The notes beneath the pieces are model-generated. The model saw only the letters and a list, made by a program, of their open reading frames with translations. It did no database searches and was not told where the DNA came from. From Paracoccaceae bacterium (GTDB taxonomy: Bacteria; Pseudomonadota; Alphaproteobacteria; Rhodobacterales; Rhodobacteraceae): a stretch of 64,000 nucleotides of DNA. A program made the position numbers and the translations under genes. Positions 1-9,095 of the stretch are shown here, one piece after another; within the stretch, counting starts at the first letter, position 1; each line of letters opens with the position of its first letter. Location of the stretch: positions 4,086,001 through 4,150,000 of the forward strand of contig CP075370.1 in NCBI GenBank assembly GCA_019454225.1, given 5' to 3'.

Positions 1-708
1 GACCATGCTGGCCTTCGAGAGGCCGAGGCCGCCCCATTGCTCGGGGATGGTCAGGCCGAAAACGCCCATGTCGGCGAGCCTGGCGATCAGGTCCATCGGG
101 ATCAGTTCGTCCTTCAGGTGCCAGTCATGGGCGAAGGGGATCACCTCTTCGTCCGAGAAGCGGCGGAACTGGTCGCGGATCATTTCGAGTTCGTCATCGA
201 GGCCGGTGGCCCCGAAGGTGGCCCGCCCCTGGTTCTGCCGCATCAGCGCGACAAGCTGGGCCCGCGCGGCCGGCGTATTGCCCTGCGCGATCAGTCGGGC
301 GGCCTCGGGCCCCGGGTTCCAGGTGCAGCCGATGTCGGACAGGCGCGCGATTTCCCCCTGGCTCATCGGGATGCCGCCCGCGATCTGCGCGAGGTATTCG
401 CCAAACCCGATCTGCAGGATCAGCCCTTCCATCGCGCCAAGGCGACCGGCCTCGTCCAGGCGCCCGGCCCATGCGCAAAGCTGGCGCATCGCCTGGGCAT
501 AGGTCGCCAGCCAGGCAACGGCATGCGCGGCGTGCTGGTCAGCGTCGATCAGGCCGGCGCTGACCTTGCCGCCCAGCGTGACCCGCCCGCGCAGGGTGTC
601 GATCGCCCGCGACTCGAGCGCGGCAAGCTCGGGCAGGGTCGCGGCGGCCAGCGACAGGACATCGGGGATGGCTGCGGCGGAGGGCGGGGTCTGGCCGTCA
701 TGGGGCAT
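1..708 (-). CDS. mcd: (2S)-methylsuccinyl-CoA dehydrogenase, N-terminal part (runs off window)
   Basis: The 236 codons present translate without a stop into an acyl-CoA dehydrogenase-type protein that leaves the window while still open. The last residues seen (FGLTIPEQWGGLGLSKASM) are the N-terminal substrate-region motif of the family. They appear only after about 215 residues, so the protein has a long N-terminal extension, as in methylsuccinyl-CoA dehydrogenase of the ethylmalonyl-CoA pathway (methylsuccinyl-CoA to mesaconyl-CoA, FAD enzyme feeding electrons to ETF). The ATG at 708 follows an AGGAGAG ribosome site. Electron acceptor genes etfBA lie 11 kb away. The family is clear; the exact substrate is inferred from the extension and from the family of organism. 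Confidence 0.8.
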   Translation of the reverse strand, partial: MPHDGQTPPSAAAIPDVLSLAAATLPELAALESRAIDTLRGRVTLGGKVSAGLIDADQHAAHAVAWLATYAQAMRQLCAWAGRLDEAGRLGAMEGLILQIGFGEYLAQIAGGIPMSQGEIARLSDIGCTWNPGPEAARLIAQGNTPAARAQLVALMRQNQGRATFGATGLDDELEMIRDQFRRFSDEEVIPFAHDWHLKDELIPMDLIARLADMGVFGLTIPEQWGGLGLSKASMV

Positions 709-756
709 GGAATCTCTCCTTTGCTTGGCGGAAGCAGTTAGGATGTTTGCAGGTGC

Positions 757-776
757 AGCGCAATATTAATTCGCAA
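757..776. promoter_or_regulatory. CGCAA half-sites in mcd / TauE divergent promoter
   Basis: The 159 bases between mcd and the permease gene contain an AT-rich patch flanked by AGCGCAA (757-763) and TTCGCAA (770-776), 13 bases apart. The same half-site occurs four times upstream of pckA. This may be an operator for a carbon-assimilation regulator. No clear -35/-10 pair can be assigned. Confidence 0.3.
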
Positions 777-867
777 CCGCAGCACAGGGCGACGTAAAAT
801 GTCGCGGACGATTGGGTCGTGCAGTCCCCCGGCGACCGCGATAAGGGAGAGCAAAACGGGGGGCAGG

Positions 868-1638
868 ATGGAATTCCTGATGGCCGGACAGGGGGCGGCG
901 GCGTTCTGGGCTGCCGTGTCCGTCACAGTGTTCGCGGGCTTCGTGAAGGGGGCGGTGGGCTTTGCCATGCCGCTGATCATGATCGGGGCATTCTCGGCCT
1001 TCCTGCCGCCGCAGGTGGCGCTGGCGGGCCTGATCCTGCCCACGTTGGTCACCAATGTCGCGCAGGCGTTCCGCGACGGGCCCGCCGCCGCCTTCGACAG
1101 CGCGCGCAGCTACCGGCGGTTCCTGGCCGGGACGGTGGTGTTCATCGTGATCAGCGCCCAGTTCGTGACGGTGATTCCGCAGACGCTGTTCCTGCTGCTG
1201 CTGGGCGTGCCGATCACGGCCTTCGCGCTGCTGCAGCTGTCGGGCCGCCCGCTGGCGCTGCGGCTGGAACACCGCAGCCGGGCGGAATGGGTGGCCGGGG
1301 TGATCGGCGGGCTTTACGGCGGGATCTCGGGTGTCTGGGGGCCGCCGCTGATCGTCTACCTGCTGTCGATCGGCGCGCCCAAATCGGAAACCCTGCGGGT
1401 GCAGGGCGTGGTGTTCCTGATCGGGGCGATCGTGCTGCTGTCGGCGCATCTGACATCCGGCATCATGAACGCGGACACCGTGCCGTTCTCGGCGGCGCTG
1501 GCGGTTCCGGCGATGGCGGGTCTGGCGTTGGGCCAGTGGGCCGGGCGCAGGCTGGATCAGGCGCGGTTCCGCTGGTGGACGCAGGTGCTTCTGGTGGTGA
1601 CGGGGCTGAACCTGGTGCGAAGCGCGCTGGCGGCCTGA
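868..1638 (+). CDS. TauE/SafE family anion permease
   Basis: A 256-residue, very hydrophobic protein with about eight predicted membrane segments in two similar halves. The first half has the glycine-rich GFVKGAVGFAMP motif near residue 25, and the second has GLYGGISGVWGPPL around residue 150. These repeated motifs and the length are typical of TauE/SafE permeases, which export sulfite, sulfoacetate or related organic anions across the inner membrane. The start at 868 (MEFLMAGQG) gives the usual family length; an in-frame ATG at 799 would add a non-hydrophobic tail and is less likely. The substrate cannot be inferred from the neighbours. Confidence 0.8.
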   Translation: MEFLMAGQGAAAFWAAVSVTVFAGFVKGAVGFAMPLIMIGAFSAFLPPQVALAGLILPTLVTNVAQAFRDGPAAAFDSARSYRRFLAGTVVFIVISAQFVTVIPQTLFLLLLGVPITAFALLQLSGRPLALRLEHRSRAEWVAGVIGGLYGGISGVWGPPLIVYLLSIGAPKSETLRVQGVVFLIGAIVLLSAHLTSGIMNADTVPFSAALAVPAMAGLALGQWAGRRLDQARFRWWTQVLLVVTGLNLVRSALAA

Positions 1639-1644
1639 GGCGGA

Positions 1645-1666
1645 CCGGTTTCCCGCGGGAAACCGG
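1645..1666. terminator. Perfect 22-base palindrome between convergent genes
   Basis: Two 11-base arms (CCGGTTTCCCG and its complement) abut without a loop, 6 bases after the permease stop and 15 bases after the pckA stop on the other strand. A bidirectional terminator for the convergent pair is the simplest reading. Confidence 0.65.
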
Positions 1667-1680
1667 CGCCCCCGGGGCCG

Positions 1681-3279
1681 TCAGCCGATGGCGGCGGCCC
1701 TCACCTCGTCATCGATGTAGGGTGCGTACTGGCCGAAGTTGTCGGCGAACATCTGCACCAGTCGGGCGGCCTGCCGGTCATAGGCGGTGGCGTCGCCCCA
1801 GGTGCCGCGCGGGTCGAGAAGCTGGCTGTCGACGCCGGGAACCGCAACCGGCACCTCGAAGCCGAAGTTCGGATCGCGGCGGAACGCCCCGCCGGCAAGC
1901 GATCCGTCCAGTGCCGCGGTCAGCAGTGCGCGGGTGGCCCGGATCGGCATCCGCCGTCCGGTTCCATAGGCGCCGCCGGTCCATCCGGTGTTGACCAGCC
2001 AGCAGGTCGCGCCGTGGCGGGCGATCTTGGCCTGAAGGAGCTTGCCATAGACCTCGGGGCGGCGCGGCATGAAGGGGGCGCCGAAACAGGTCGAGAAGGT
2101 GGGCTGCGGTTCGGTCACGCCGCGTTCGGTGCCCGCGACCTTGGAGGTGAATCCCGACAGGAAGTGATACATCGCCTGTGCGGGCGTCAGCCGGGCGATG
2201 GGCGGCAGCACGCCGAAGGCATCGCAGGTCAGCATGATGACGTTCTTCGGATGCCCGGCCAGGCCGGTGGCCGAGGCGTTCGAGATCGCATCGAGCGGAT
2301 AGGCCACGCGGGTGTTCGCCGTCAGGCTGTCGTCATCGAAGTCGAGTTCCAGCGTCTCGGGGTCATAGACCATGTTCTCGACCACCGAGGCGAAACGCGA
2401 GGTGGTGGCGTGGATTTCGGGCTCTGCCTGCGGATCGAGGTTGATCGTCTTGGCGTAGCAGCCGCCCTCGAAGTTGAACGAGCCCGTGTCCGACCAGCCG
2501 TGTTCGTCATCCCCGATCAGGATGCGCGCGGGGTCGGCGGACAGCGTGGTCTTGCCGGTGCCCGACAGGCCGAAGAACACCGCAGCCTCGCCGGTGTCGC
2601 CGACGGCGTGATTGGCCGAGCAGTGCATGGGCATCACGCCCTTTTCCGGCAGCAGGTAGTTCAGCAGCGTGAACACCGATTTCTTGTTCTCGCCCGCATA
2701 GGCCGTGTTGGCGATCAGGATCACCCTTTCGTCGAAGTTCAGCACGATCGCGGTTTCGGTGCGGCAGCCGTGACGGGCCGGATCGGCCTTGAAGGACGGG
2801 CAGTTGATGATCGTCCAGCCGGGGACGAACCCGTCAAGCTCGGCCCGCGCGGGGCGGCGCAGCAGGTGGCGGATGAACAGGCCGTGCCAGGCGAGTTCCG
2901 TCACCACGCGCACGTCCAGGCGGTGCGCCGGATCGGCACCGGCGTAGAGATCCTGCACGAAGTAGTCGCGGCCCTTCATGTGGGCCAGCATGTCGGCCTT
3001 GAGGCGCGCGAAGCCCTCGGGGGTCATCGGCGCATTGTTTTCCCACCAGATCGTCTTTTCGACCGATGGCGTGCGGACCACGAACTTGTCCTTGGGAGAG
3101 CGGCCGGTGAACTGCCCGGTCGAGCACAGGAACGCCCCGCCGATGCCCAGCCTGCCCTCGCCACGCGCCACCGCAGCCTCGACCAGCGCGGGTTCGATCA
3201 GGTTGTAATGCACGGAACCCAGCCCCGCGATGCCCTGATCTTCCAGCCGGAATGCCGGATTGACGCGTCCATGGTCCAT
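1681..3279 (-). CDS. pckA: Phosphoenolpyruvate carboxykinase (ATP)
   Basis: A 532-residue cytosolic enzyme converting oxaloacetate and ATP to phosphoenolpyruvate, CO2 and ADP, the first committed step of gluconeogenesis. The kinase-1a P-loop GLSGTGKTT is at residues 237-245, preceded by the metal-binding region with SANH near 221-224 and followed by LIGDDEHGW near 254-262. The length matches ATP-dependent family members. The ATG at 3279 ([10 protein letters not shown]) has an AGGGAG ribosome site; a longer reading to 3363 adds arginine-rich sequence and is rejected. It is divergent from chvI across a 361-base region with repeated GCGCAA motifs. Linkage to chvIG and the HPr genes is characteristic of alphaproteobacteria. 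Confidence 0.96.
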   Translation of the reverse strand: MDHGRVNPAFRLEDQGIAGLGSVHYNLIEPALVEAAVARGEGRLGIGGAFLCSTGQFTGRSPKDKFVVRTPSVEKTIWWENNAPMTPEGFARLKADMLAHMKGRDYFVQDLYAGADPAHRLDVRVVTELAWHGLFIRHLLRRPARAELDGFVPGWTIINCPSFKADPARHGCRTETAIVLNFDERVILIANTAYAGENKKSVFTLLNYLLPEKGVMPMHCSANHAVGDTGEAAVFFGLSGTGKTTLSADPARILIGDDEHGWSDTGSFNFEGGCYAKTINLDPQAEPEIHATTSRFASVVENMVYDPETLELDFDDDSLTANTRVAYPLDAISNASATGLAGHPKNVIMLTCDAFGVLPPIARLTPAQAMYHFLSGFTSKVAGTERGVTEPQPTFSTCFGAPFMPRRPEVYGKLLQAKIARHGATCWLVNTGWTGGAYGTGRRMPIRATRALLTAALDGSLAGGAFRRDPNFGFEVPVAVPGVDSQLLDPRGTWGDATAYDRQAARLVQMFADNFGQYAPYIDDEVRAAAIG

Positions 3280-3640
3280 GTGCAGGCTCCCTGACCGCGT
3301 CGCGCGATCCCTCGATGGTTGACGATCCGTCACTGCACGCCCGTCGCGGTGACGTCTGCGCATCCCTGCAGGTTGCGCCTAAGCCCGCTATATAATGACG
3401 TTTTTGCGATAGAACAGGACGCTTTTCGGTGTTAGCGCAACCAACTTGCCGATAGCGCAAACGGTCGCGGTTCTTTGCCGAGGATTGCCACAACTGAGGC
3501 AAATTAGTCATTCCTTCGGAAATTTGACTTGTCCTGAGTCCGTCAGCCGGGCCGATTCGCAGTTAGCGATTGATTCTGCGGCCCCAAAACGGGATGATGC
3601 GGAAAACGACAAGAACATGAGCAGTATAGGGAAGCCCACC
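3280..3640. promoter_or_regulatory. pckA-chvI divergent control region with four TAGCGCAA-type sites
   Basis: This 361-base gene-free stretch is AT-richer than its flanks. TAGCGCAA occurs at 3433-3440 and again exactly 20 bases on at 3453-3460. In the opposite orientation, TTGCGCCTA is at 3373-3381 and TTGCGATA at 3404-3411. A TATAAT sits at 3391-3396 between the inverted copies, but I find no well-spaced -35 on either strand. The arrangement looks like a multi-site operator for pckA and/or chvI; the regulator is unknown. Confidence 0.45.
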
Positions 3641-4342
3641 ATGTCGCGTATCGCGCTCGTGGACGATGACAGGAACATCCTGACGTCCGTTTCGATGACC
3701 CTTGAGGCCGAGGGGTTCGAGGTCGAAACCTACAACGACGGACAGACGGCGCTCGACGCCTTCAACCGTCGGCTGCCCGACATGGCGGTGCTGGATATCA
3801 AGATGCCCCGGATGGACGGCATGGACCTGCTGCAGCGCCTGCGGCAGAAGACGACGATGCCCATCATCTTTCTGACGTCGAAGGACGACGAGATCGACGA
3901 GGTTCTGGGCCTGCGGATGGGCGCGGACGACTATGTGAAGAAGCCCTTCTCGCAGCGCCTGCTGGTCGAGCGGATCCGCGCGCTGCTGCGCCGCCAGGAC
4001 GCCATCGTGTCGGGCGAGGTCGCGGTGACCGAGGAGAACAAGATCATGGAGCGGGGGCATCTGAAGATGGACCCGCTGCGTCATGCCGTGGCCTGGAAGG
4101 GCCAGGACGTATCGCTGACCGTGACCGAATTCCTGCTGCTTCAGGCGCTGGCGCAGCGCCCGGGCTTCGTCAAGAGCCGCGACCAGCTGATGGATGTGGC
4201 CTATGACGATCAGGTCTATGTGGACGACCGCACGATCGACAGCCACATCAAGCGCCTGCGCAAGAAGATGCGCAGCGCCGACCCCGATTTCTCGGCCATC
4301 GAAACGCTCTACGGCATCGGTTACCGCTACAACGAAGAGTAA
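3641..4342 (+). CDS. chvI: ChvI response regulator
   Basis: A 233-residue OmpR-family response regulator. The receiver domain has acidic residues DDD at 8-10, the phosphoacceptor Asp52 in LDIKMP and the conserved Lys101 in YVKKPF. A winged-helix DNA-binding domain follows (about residues 140-230). The start [10 protein letters not shown] at 3641 matches the family; an ATG at 3617 is in frame but adds eight residues. The histidine kinase gene follows after 6 bases. In alphaproteobacteria ChvG-ChvI senses acid or envelope stress and controls exopolysaccharide, motility and carbon metabolism genes. Its divergence from pckA here is the conserved arrangement. Confidence 0.94.
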   Translation: MSRIALVDDDRNILTSVSMTLEAEGFEVETYNDGQTALDAFNRRLPDMAVLDIKMPRMDGMDLLQRLRQKTTMPIIFLTSKDDEIDEVLGLRMGADDYVKKPFSQRLLVERIRALLRRQDAIVSGEVAVTEENKIMERGHLKMDPLRHAVAWKGQDVSLTVTEFLLLQALAQRPGFVKSRDQLMDVAYDDQVYVDDRTIDSHIKRLRKKMRSADPDFSAIETLYGIGYRYNEE

Positions 4343-4348
4343 TCGCCG

Positions 4349-6031
4349 ATGACCGCTCTGCCGCGTCTTTCGGTCCCCGAGACGCCCCGCCGCGGCGAGG
4401 TGCTGCTGGGCGAGGACTGGGTGGCGCCCGACGTCGCCGAACCCGAGCTGCGCGACCATCGCGGCCGGCGCGGGCTCGTATCGCTGAACCGGTCGCCGCT
4501 GGCGCGCAAGATCATCGTGTTCAACCTGCTTGCGCTGGTGATCCTGGTGGCGGGCGTCCTGTTCATGAACCCGTTCCGCGACAGCCTTGTGCTGCAGCGC
4601 GAGCAGGGGCTGGTGACCGAGGCCAAGCTGGTCGCCGACGTGTTCGAGGCGGCGGGCAGCCCCGATGCGGCCCCGGTGGCGGATGCCGCGCGCATCCTGT
4701 CCGCGCTGACGCTGGCGCCGGGGGTCGAGGTGTTCGTGTTCGATGCCGCGGGCACGCTCGTGGCGCGGGGTGCGGGCGGCGCGATCACTGCGCCGGATGC
4801 GGGGCGGTCCACCGTCATCACCGATTTCCTGAATGCGATCTGGGACGGCGTGTCGGGCATCATGGCCAGCGGCCAGGACGGCGGCGCCGAGGCCGATGCC
4901 GAGGGCATGGCGCGCGCGCTGCTGGCCGCGGCGCAGTCGGGCGAGACGGCGGTGAACACCGGCCGCGACGCGCAGGGCGGGGCGCTGTTCTCGGTCGCGA
5001 CGCCGATCCTGCGCGACGGGCGGGTGGCCGGTGCGGTGGCGCTGACCTCTGCCGCCGGCGAGATCGACCGGCTGGTGCGCAACGAGCGCGAGCAGGTCCT
5101 GCAGATGTTCGTGATCGCCCTGCTGGTGTCGATCGGCCTGTCGCTGGTGCTGGCCTCGACCATCGCCAACCCGCTGTCGGACCTTGCCGCCGCCGCCGAG
5201 CTTGGCCGCGACCGCGACGCCCGGCGGATGGCCCCGGGCCGCGTGCGCATCCCCGACCTGACCGCCCGGCCCGACGAGATCGGGCGCCTGTCGGTGGCGA
5301 TGCGGGGCATGGTTGCCGCGCTCTACGACCGGATCGACGCCAACGAACAGTTCGCCGCGGACGTGTCGCACGAGATCAAGAACCCGCTGGCCAGCCTGCG
5401 CTCGGCGGTCGGATCGCTGCGCTTCGTCAAGAAGGAAGAACACCGCGAGAAGCTGCTGGACGTGATCGAGCACGACGTGCGGCGCCTGGACCGGCTGGTA
5501 TCGGACATCTCGAACGCCTCGCGGCTGGACAGCGAACTGGTCAAGGAGGAGGAAGAGGAATTCGACCTTCTCAAGACCCTGTCGAACCTGTCGGAATACC
5601 TGGGCAAGCAGGCCGGCGAGAAGGGCGTGGACTTCATCACCGACCTGCCGCCGGAACCGATCCGGATCCGGGGCCTCGAGGCGCGGCTGGCGCAGGTGTT
5701 CGTGAACCTGATCACCAATGCGATCTCGTTCTGCGAGGAGGGTGACGCGGTGCGCGTCTGGGCCCGCAAGCGCGAGAACCGCGTGCTCGTGGTGGTCGAG
5801 GATACCGGCCCGGGCATCCCCGACGCGGCACTGCAGAAGGTGTTCAAGCGGTTCTATTCCGAACGGCCGCCGGGGCAGTTCGGCAACCATTCGGGCCTGG
5901 GGCTTGCCATCTCGAAACAGATCGTCGAGGCGCATGGCGGGGTGATCTGGGCCGAGAACATCCAGCCCACGACCGCCGACGCCACCTCGGAACCGCTGGG
6001 CGCGCGCTTTGTCGTGGGCCTGCCGGTCTAG
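4349..6031 (+). CDS. chvG: ChvG sensor histidine kinase
   Basis: A 560-residue inner-membrane sensor kinase paired with ChvI. It has a cytoplasmic N-terminal segment, a first membrane helix at about 53-73, a periplasmic sensor domain at about 74-250, a second helix at about 253-272, a HAMP-like linker, and a dimerisation domain with phosphoacceptor His341 in SHEIKNPLASL. The ATP-binding domain shows the N box near LITNAI and a G box at DTGPGIP. A stretch of six glutamates and lysine (KEEEEE region, residues 408-414) lies between the kinase subdomains. The stop is 8 bases before the hprK start, so all of chvI to ptsH may be one transcription unit. Confidence 0.93.
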   Translation: MTALPRLSVPETPRRGEVLLGEDWVAPDVAEPELRDHRGRRGLVSLNRSPLARKIIVFNLLALVILVAGVLFMNPFRDSLVLQREQGLVTEAKLVADVFEAAGSPDAAPVADAARILSALTLAPGVEVFVFDAAGTLVARGAGGAITAPDAGRSTVITDFLNAIWDGVSGIMASGQDGGAEADAEGMARALLAAAQSGETAVNTGRDAQGGALFSVATPILRDGRVAGAVALTSAAGEIDRLVRNEREQVLQMFVIALLVSIGLSLVLASTIANPLSDLAAAAELGRDRDARRMAPGRVRIPDLTARPDEIGRLSVAMRGMVAALYDRIDANEQFAADVSHEIKNPLASLRSAVGSLRFVKKEEHREKLLDVIEHDVRRLDRLVSDISNASRLDSELVKEEEEEFDLLKTLSNLSEYLGKQAGEKGVDFITDLPPEPIRIRGLEARLAQVFVNLITNAISFCEEGDAVRVWARKRENRVLVVVEDTGPGIPDAALQKVFKRFYSERPPGQFGNHSGLGLAISKQIVEAHGGVIWAENIQPTTADATSEPLGARFVVGLPV

Positions 6032-6039
6032 CGCCGCGG

Positions 6040-6516
6040 GTGGCCGGCAAGCCCGCCACGACCCCGCCCGCCGCCGCCCCGGCCGTGCCACTCGCCGACC
6101 GGACCACCGTTCACGCGACCTGCGTCGCGCTGACGCCGCGGACGGGCCTGCTGCTGCTGGGCGCCTCGGGGGCGGGGAAGTCGTCGCTGGCCCTGATGCT
6201 GATGGGTCTGGGCGCACGGCTGGTGGCCGATGACCGCACGATCCTGGGACGGGAGGGTGACGCCCTGATCGCCGCGGCGCCGGCGGAGATATCGGGGCTG
6301 ATTGAGGCGCGGGGGGTGGGGATCCTGCGGGCAGACCCGATGGCGCGGGCACGGGTGGTGCTGGCCGCCGACCTTGACGCGACCGAGGCTGAGCGTCTTC
6401 CGCCGCGTCGCCGCATCGTGTTCTGCGGTTGCGAAATCGACCTTGTGCAGGGCGCCGCGACACCTCATTTTCCCCATGCGCTCATCCAGTATCTCAGGGG
6501 CGGGCGTCAGGCGTGA
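6040..6516 (+). CDS. hprK: HPr kinase/phosphorylase, short alphaproteobacterial form
   Basis: A 158-residue protein consisting only of the catalytic domain of HPr kinase/phosphorylase, with P-loop GASGAGKS at residues 41-48 and the IEARGVGIL signature near 103. Firmicute HprK is about 310 residues; the N-terminal half is absent in alphaproteobacteria as a rule. It phosphorylates a serine of HPr, encoded three genes downstream (Ser46 in the GDSIMG motif). GTG start at 6040. The stop overlaps the rapZ GTG start (GTGA). It acts in the regulatory, non-transporting phosphotransferase system rather than in sugar uptake. Confidence 0.93.
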   Translation: MAGKPATTPPAAAPAVPLADRTTVHATCVALTPRTGLLLLGASGAGKSSLALMLMGLGARLVADDRTILGREGDALIAAAPAEISGLIEARGVGILRADPMARARVVLAADLDATEAERLPPRRRIVFCGCEIDLVQGAATPHFPHALIQYLRGGRQA

Positions 6517-7424
6517 CAGGCACTCGAGTCGTGGACCAGACAGAACACCGCATCGTCCTTGTCACCGGCCCCTCCGGCGCCGGGCGGTCCACCGCGATTC
6601 ACGCGCTGGAGGACATGGGATACGAGGTCATCGACAACCTGCCCCTGAGCCTGGTTCCGCGCCTGATGGACGGGCCACCGCTCGACCGGCCCGTGGCATT
6701 GGGGCTCGACGTGCGCAACCGCGATTTCGCGGCCTCGGCGATCATCGAACTGATCGACCGGCTGACGCGCGATCCCCGCGTGACGGTCGAGGTGCTGTAT
6801 CTCGACTGCGCCGCGAGCGAGCTTGTCCGCCGCTACAGCCAGACGCGCCGCCGTCATCCCATGGCACTGTCGGACACGCCGGAGGACGGCATCGCGCGCG
6901 AGGTCGACCTGCTGGCGCCGATCCGGGTGCGCGCCGACCACCTGATCGACACCACCGAGATGTCGCCGCACGACCTGAAGGCCGACCTCGGCCGCTGGTT
7001 CGGGGCCGATGCCGGGCCGCGCCTGACGGTGTCGCTGCAGTCATTCTCGTACAAGCGGGGTCTGCCGCGCGGGCTGGACATGGTGTTCGACTGCCGTTTC
7101 CTGTCGAATCCGCACTGGCTGCCCGCGCTGCGCGATCTGGACGGCCGGGATGCGCCCGTTGCCGAACATGTGAAAGCCGACCCCCGGTTCCCCGCATTCT
7201 TCGAGAAGCTCGCCGATATGGTGCAATTCCTTCTGCCCGCACAACTGGAGGAAGGAAAGGCGCATCTGTCCATCGGTTTCGGATGCACCGGAGGGCAACA
7301 CCGCTCGGTGATGATGGTCGAAACACTGGCCTATCGGCTTGCAGAGACGGGCTGGCCGGTGTCAAAACGGCACCGTGAACTCGAACGCAGGGCGGTTGCC
7401 CACCCCCCCACGCAGACAGGATGA
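6513..7424 (+). CDS. rapZ: RNase adapter protein RapZ
   Basis: A 303-residue P-loop protein of the RapZ/YvcJ family, with GPSGAGRST at residues 19-27, followed by [13 protein letters not shown], the family hallmark. The C-terminal domain carries the conserved [10 protein letters not shown] motif. In enterobacteria RapZ hands a small RNA to RNase E in control of glucosamine-6-phosphate synthesis; the role in alphaproteobacteria is not established. The Walker A lysine is arginine here (GAGRS), so ATP/GTP binding may be altered. The GTG start at 6513 overlaps the hprK stop; a GTG at 6531 is an alternative. Confidence 0.92.
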   Translation: MTGTRVVDQTEHRIVLVTGPSGAGRSTAIHALEDMGYEVIDNLPLSLVPRLMDGPPLDRPVALGLDVRNRDFAASAIIELIDRLTRDPRVTVEVLYLDCAASELVRRYSQTRRRHPMALSDTPEDGIAREVDLLAPIRVRADHLIDTTEMSPHDLKADLGRWFGADAGPRLTVSLQSFSYKRGLPRGLDMVFDCRFLSNPHWLPALRDLDGRDAPVAEHVKADPRFPAFFEKLADMVQFLLPAQLEEGKAHLSIGFGCTGGQHRSVMMVETLAYRLAETGWPVSKRHRELERRAVAHPPTQTG

Positions 7425-7431
7425 TCGCGGC

Positions 7432-7833
7432 GTGATCGGTATCGTCATCGTGGCCCATGGCGGCCTCGCGCGGGAATACCTGTCCGCCGTCGAACACGTG
7501 GTCGGGCGACAGAAGGGCATGGTCGCCATCGCCATCGAGGAAGACCATGACCGTATGCGCAAGCAGGGCGAGATCTGCGATGCCGCCGATGCGGTGGATC
7601 AGGGCGACGGCGTGCTGATCGTCACCGACATGTTCGGCGGAAGCCCGTCGAACTTGTCGCTGCCGGCCTGTGTCGGTCGCGGACGGCGCATCCTGTACGG
7701 GGCAAACCTGCCGATGCTGATCAAGCTGGCGAAGTCGCGCGACCTGAAGGTCGACGAGGCGGTGGCGCTCGCGCTCGATGCGGGGCGCAAGTACATCAAC
7801 AGCCTGGACCTCGGGACGGGCGAGGCGACGTGA
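7432..7833 (+). CDS. PTS system mannose-type EIIA protein
   Basis: A 133-residue protein of the EIIA-Man family, with the phosphorylatable histidine His9 in VIVAHGGLA and the conserved TDMFGGSPSN motif near residue 65. No EIIB, EIIC or EIID partner is encoded nearby. As in other Rhodobacteraceae it is therefore probably a regulatory phosphoacceptor in the HPr relay, not part of a sugar permease. GTG start at 7432, eight bases after rapZ. The stop overlaps the GTG of ptsH (GTGA), indicating translational coupling. Confidence 0.9.
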   Translation: MIGIVIVAHGGLAREYLSAVEHVVGRQKGMVAIAIEEDHDRMRKQGEICDAADAVDQGDGVLIVTDMFGGSPSNLSLPACVGRGRRILYGANLPMLIKLAKSRDLKVDEAVALALDAGRKYINSLDLGTGEAT

Positions 7834-8099
7834 CGGTGCTGCGGCTTCAGATCGTGAACGAGAAGGGGCTGCATGCGCGCGCCTCGGCCAAGTTCGTCGA
7901 GGTGGTGGAACGCCATGACGCGCAGGCGCAGGTGTCGAAGGACGGCATGACGGTGTCGGGCGATTCGATCATGGGGCTGCTGATGCTGGGCGCCGCGCGG
8001 GGCACGGCGATCGAGGTGGTCACCACCGGGCCCGAGGCCGAGACGCTGGCCGAGGCGCTGACCGCGCTCGTTGCCAACCGCTTCGGTGAGGATTACTAG
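7830..8099 (+). CDS. ptsH: Phosphocarrier protein HPr
   Basis: A complete 89-residue HPr. The phosphoryl-accepting His15 is in GLHARAS, and the regulatory serine Ser46 is in VSGDSIMGLL, so both the EI site and the HprK site are intact. Together with hprK and the EIIA gene it forms a phosphorelay that senses carbon/nitrogen state. GTG start overlapping the EIIA stop. A stem-loop follows at 8108-8130. Confidence 0.95.
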   Translation: MTVLRLQIVNEKGLHARASAKFVEVVERHDAQAQVSKDGMTVSGDSIMGLLMLGAARGTAIEVVTTGPEAETLAEALTALVANRFGEDY

Positions 8100-8107
8100 G
8101 GCGCGAT

Positions 8108-8130
8108 GCCGCCCCCGGCAAACGGGCGGC
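8108..8130 (+). terminator. Stem-loop after ptsH
   Basis: GCCGCCC (8108-8114), a nine-base loop and GGGCGGC (8124-8130), starting 8 bases after the ptsH stop and ending 19 bases before the acyltransferase start. There is no U-tract, so termination may be partial or the hairpin may separate two expression levels. Confidence 0.4.
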
Positions 8131-8149
8131 GCAGCGGAATGGGGTATTC

Positions 8150-9088
8150 TTGGACGAAGCGACAGACCTGCAGCGGGCCGCCGCCGCGCGCAAGTACGAC
8201 ATGCGCCGCCTGTCCTATGCGGGCACGTTCACCAACCCGTTCAAGGCCAACACGATCCGTGCCATCGAGTGGCTGACGGCCAAGATCACGCTGCTGCGCC
8301 TGATCCGGTCTTTCGAACGCAAGGGCGCGCCCTTCGGCCCGCCGTTCTGGCCCGCCGCCATCGCCCACATGGGCATCCGCATCGACACGCCGGCGGACGA
8401 GATTGCCCGCATCCCGGCCACCGGTCCGCTGGTCGTCGTGGCGAACCATCCGTCGGGGGTGGTCGACGGCATGGTGATGGCGGAAATGATCAACCGCGTC
8501 CGGTCGGACTTCAAGATCCTGACCCGGTCGCTGCTGACCGGCATCCCCGAGGTCGCGCAGTTCATGATCCCGGTTCCCTTTCCGCATGAGGAAGGCGCGC
8601 GCGAGATGGGCCTGCAGATGCGGGCCGAGACGATGGCGCATCTGAAGCAGGGCGGGGTCATCATCCTGTTTCCGGCGGGCAAGGTGGCGCATTCCGACAC
8701 GTTCTTCGGCCCGGCGGTGGAATCCGAATGGAATGTCTTCACGCACAAGATGGTGGCAAAGTCCGGTGCCACGATCCTGCCGATCAAGTTTTCCGGCCAG
8801 AACAGCCGGGCCTACCTGATGGCCAACCTGATGTCGGCGACGCTGCGGCAGGGCCTGTTGCTGCATGAGATCAAGCGCGGGCTGAACAAGGCGCAGCGGC
8901 CCCATATCGGCCATCCGATCCCGGCCGCGGTGCTGAGGGACTGGCCAAGCGATCCGCGCGGCTTCCTGGCCTGGCTGCGGGCCCATACGCTGGCACTGGA
9001 CGCGCCCGGCGGGCCTGCGGCGGTTGCCCCGCCCGAGGCGTTCCGGCGCGCGCCGGGCACGCCGCCGGCCCCCGCGGCGGACGACTGA
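8150..9088 (+). CDS. Lysophospholipid acyltransferase family protein (PlsC-like)
   Basis: A 312-residue glycerolipid acyltransferase. The catalytic motif is NHPSGVVDG at about residues 99-107, a His-X5-Asp spacing found in the hemolysin/OlsA-like branch rather than the classic His-X4-Asp. A second conserved block, LFPAGKVAHS, is near 178-187 (substrate phosphate binding). It probably transfers an acyl group to a lysophospholipid or lyso-ornithine lipid at the inner membrane. The TTG start at 8150 has a weak ribosome site, but the N-terminal RKYDMRRLSYA region is family-like. An ATG at 8201 is the alternative. Confidence 0.8.
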   Translation: MDEATDLQRAAAARKYDMRRLSYAGTFTNPFKANTIRAIEWLTAKITLLRLIRSFERKGAPFGPPFWPAAIAHMGIRIDTPADEIARIPATGPLVVVANHPSGVVDGMVMAEMINRVRSDFKILTRSLLTGIPEVAQFMIPVPFPHEEGAREMGLQMRAETMAHLKQGGVIILFPAGKVAHSDTFFGPAVESEWNVFTHKMVAKSGATILPIKFSGQNSRAYLMANLMSATLRQGLLLHEIKRGLNKAQRPHIGHPIPAAVLRDWPSDPRGFLAWLRAHTLALDAPGGPAAVAPPEAFRRAPGTPPAPAADD

Positions 9089-9095
9089 CGCCGGT

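Noticed and set aside
3563-6463. Open frame of 966 codons on the minus strand across chvI, chvG and hprK
   Set aside because: All three plus-strand genes have intact catalytic motifs; the antisense frame is a GC artefact.
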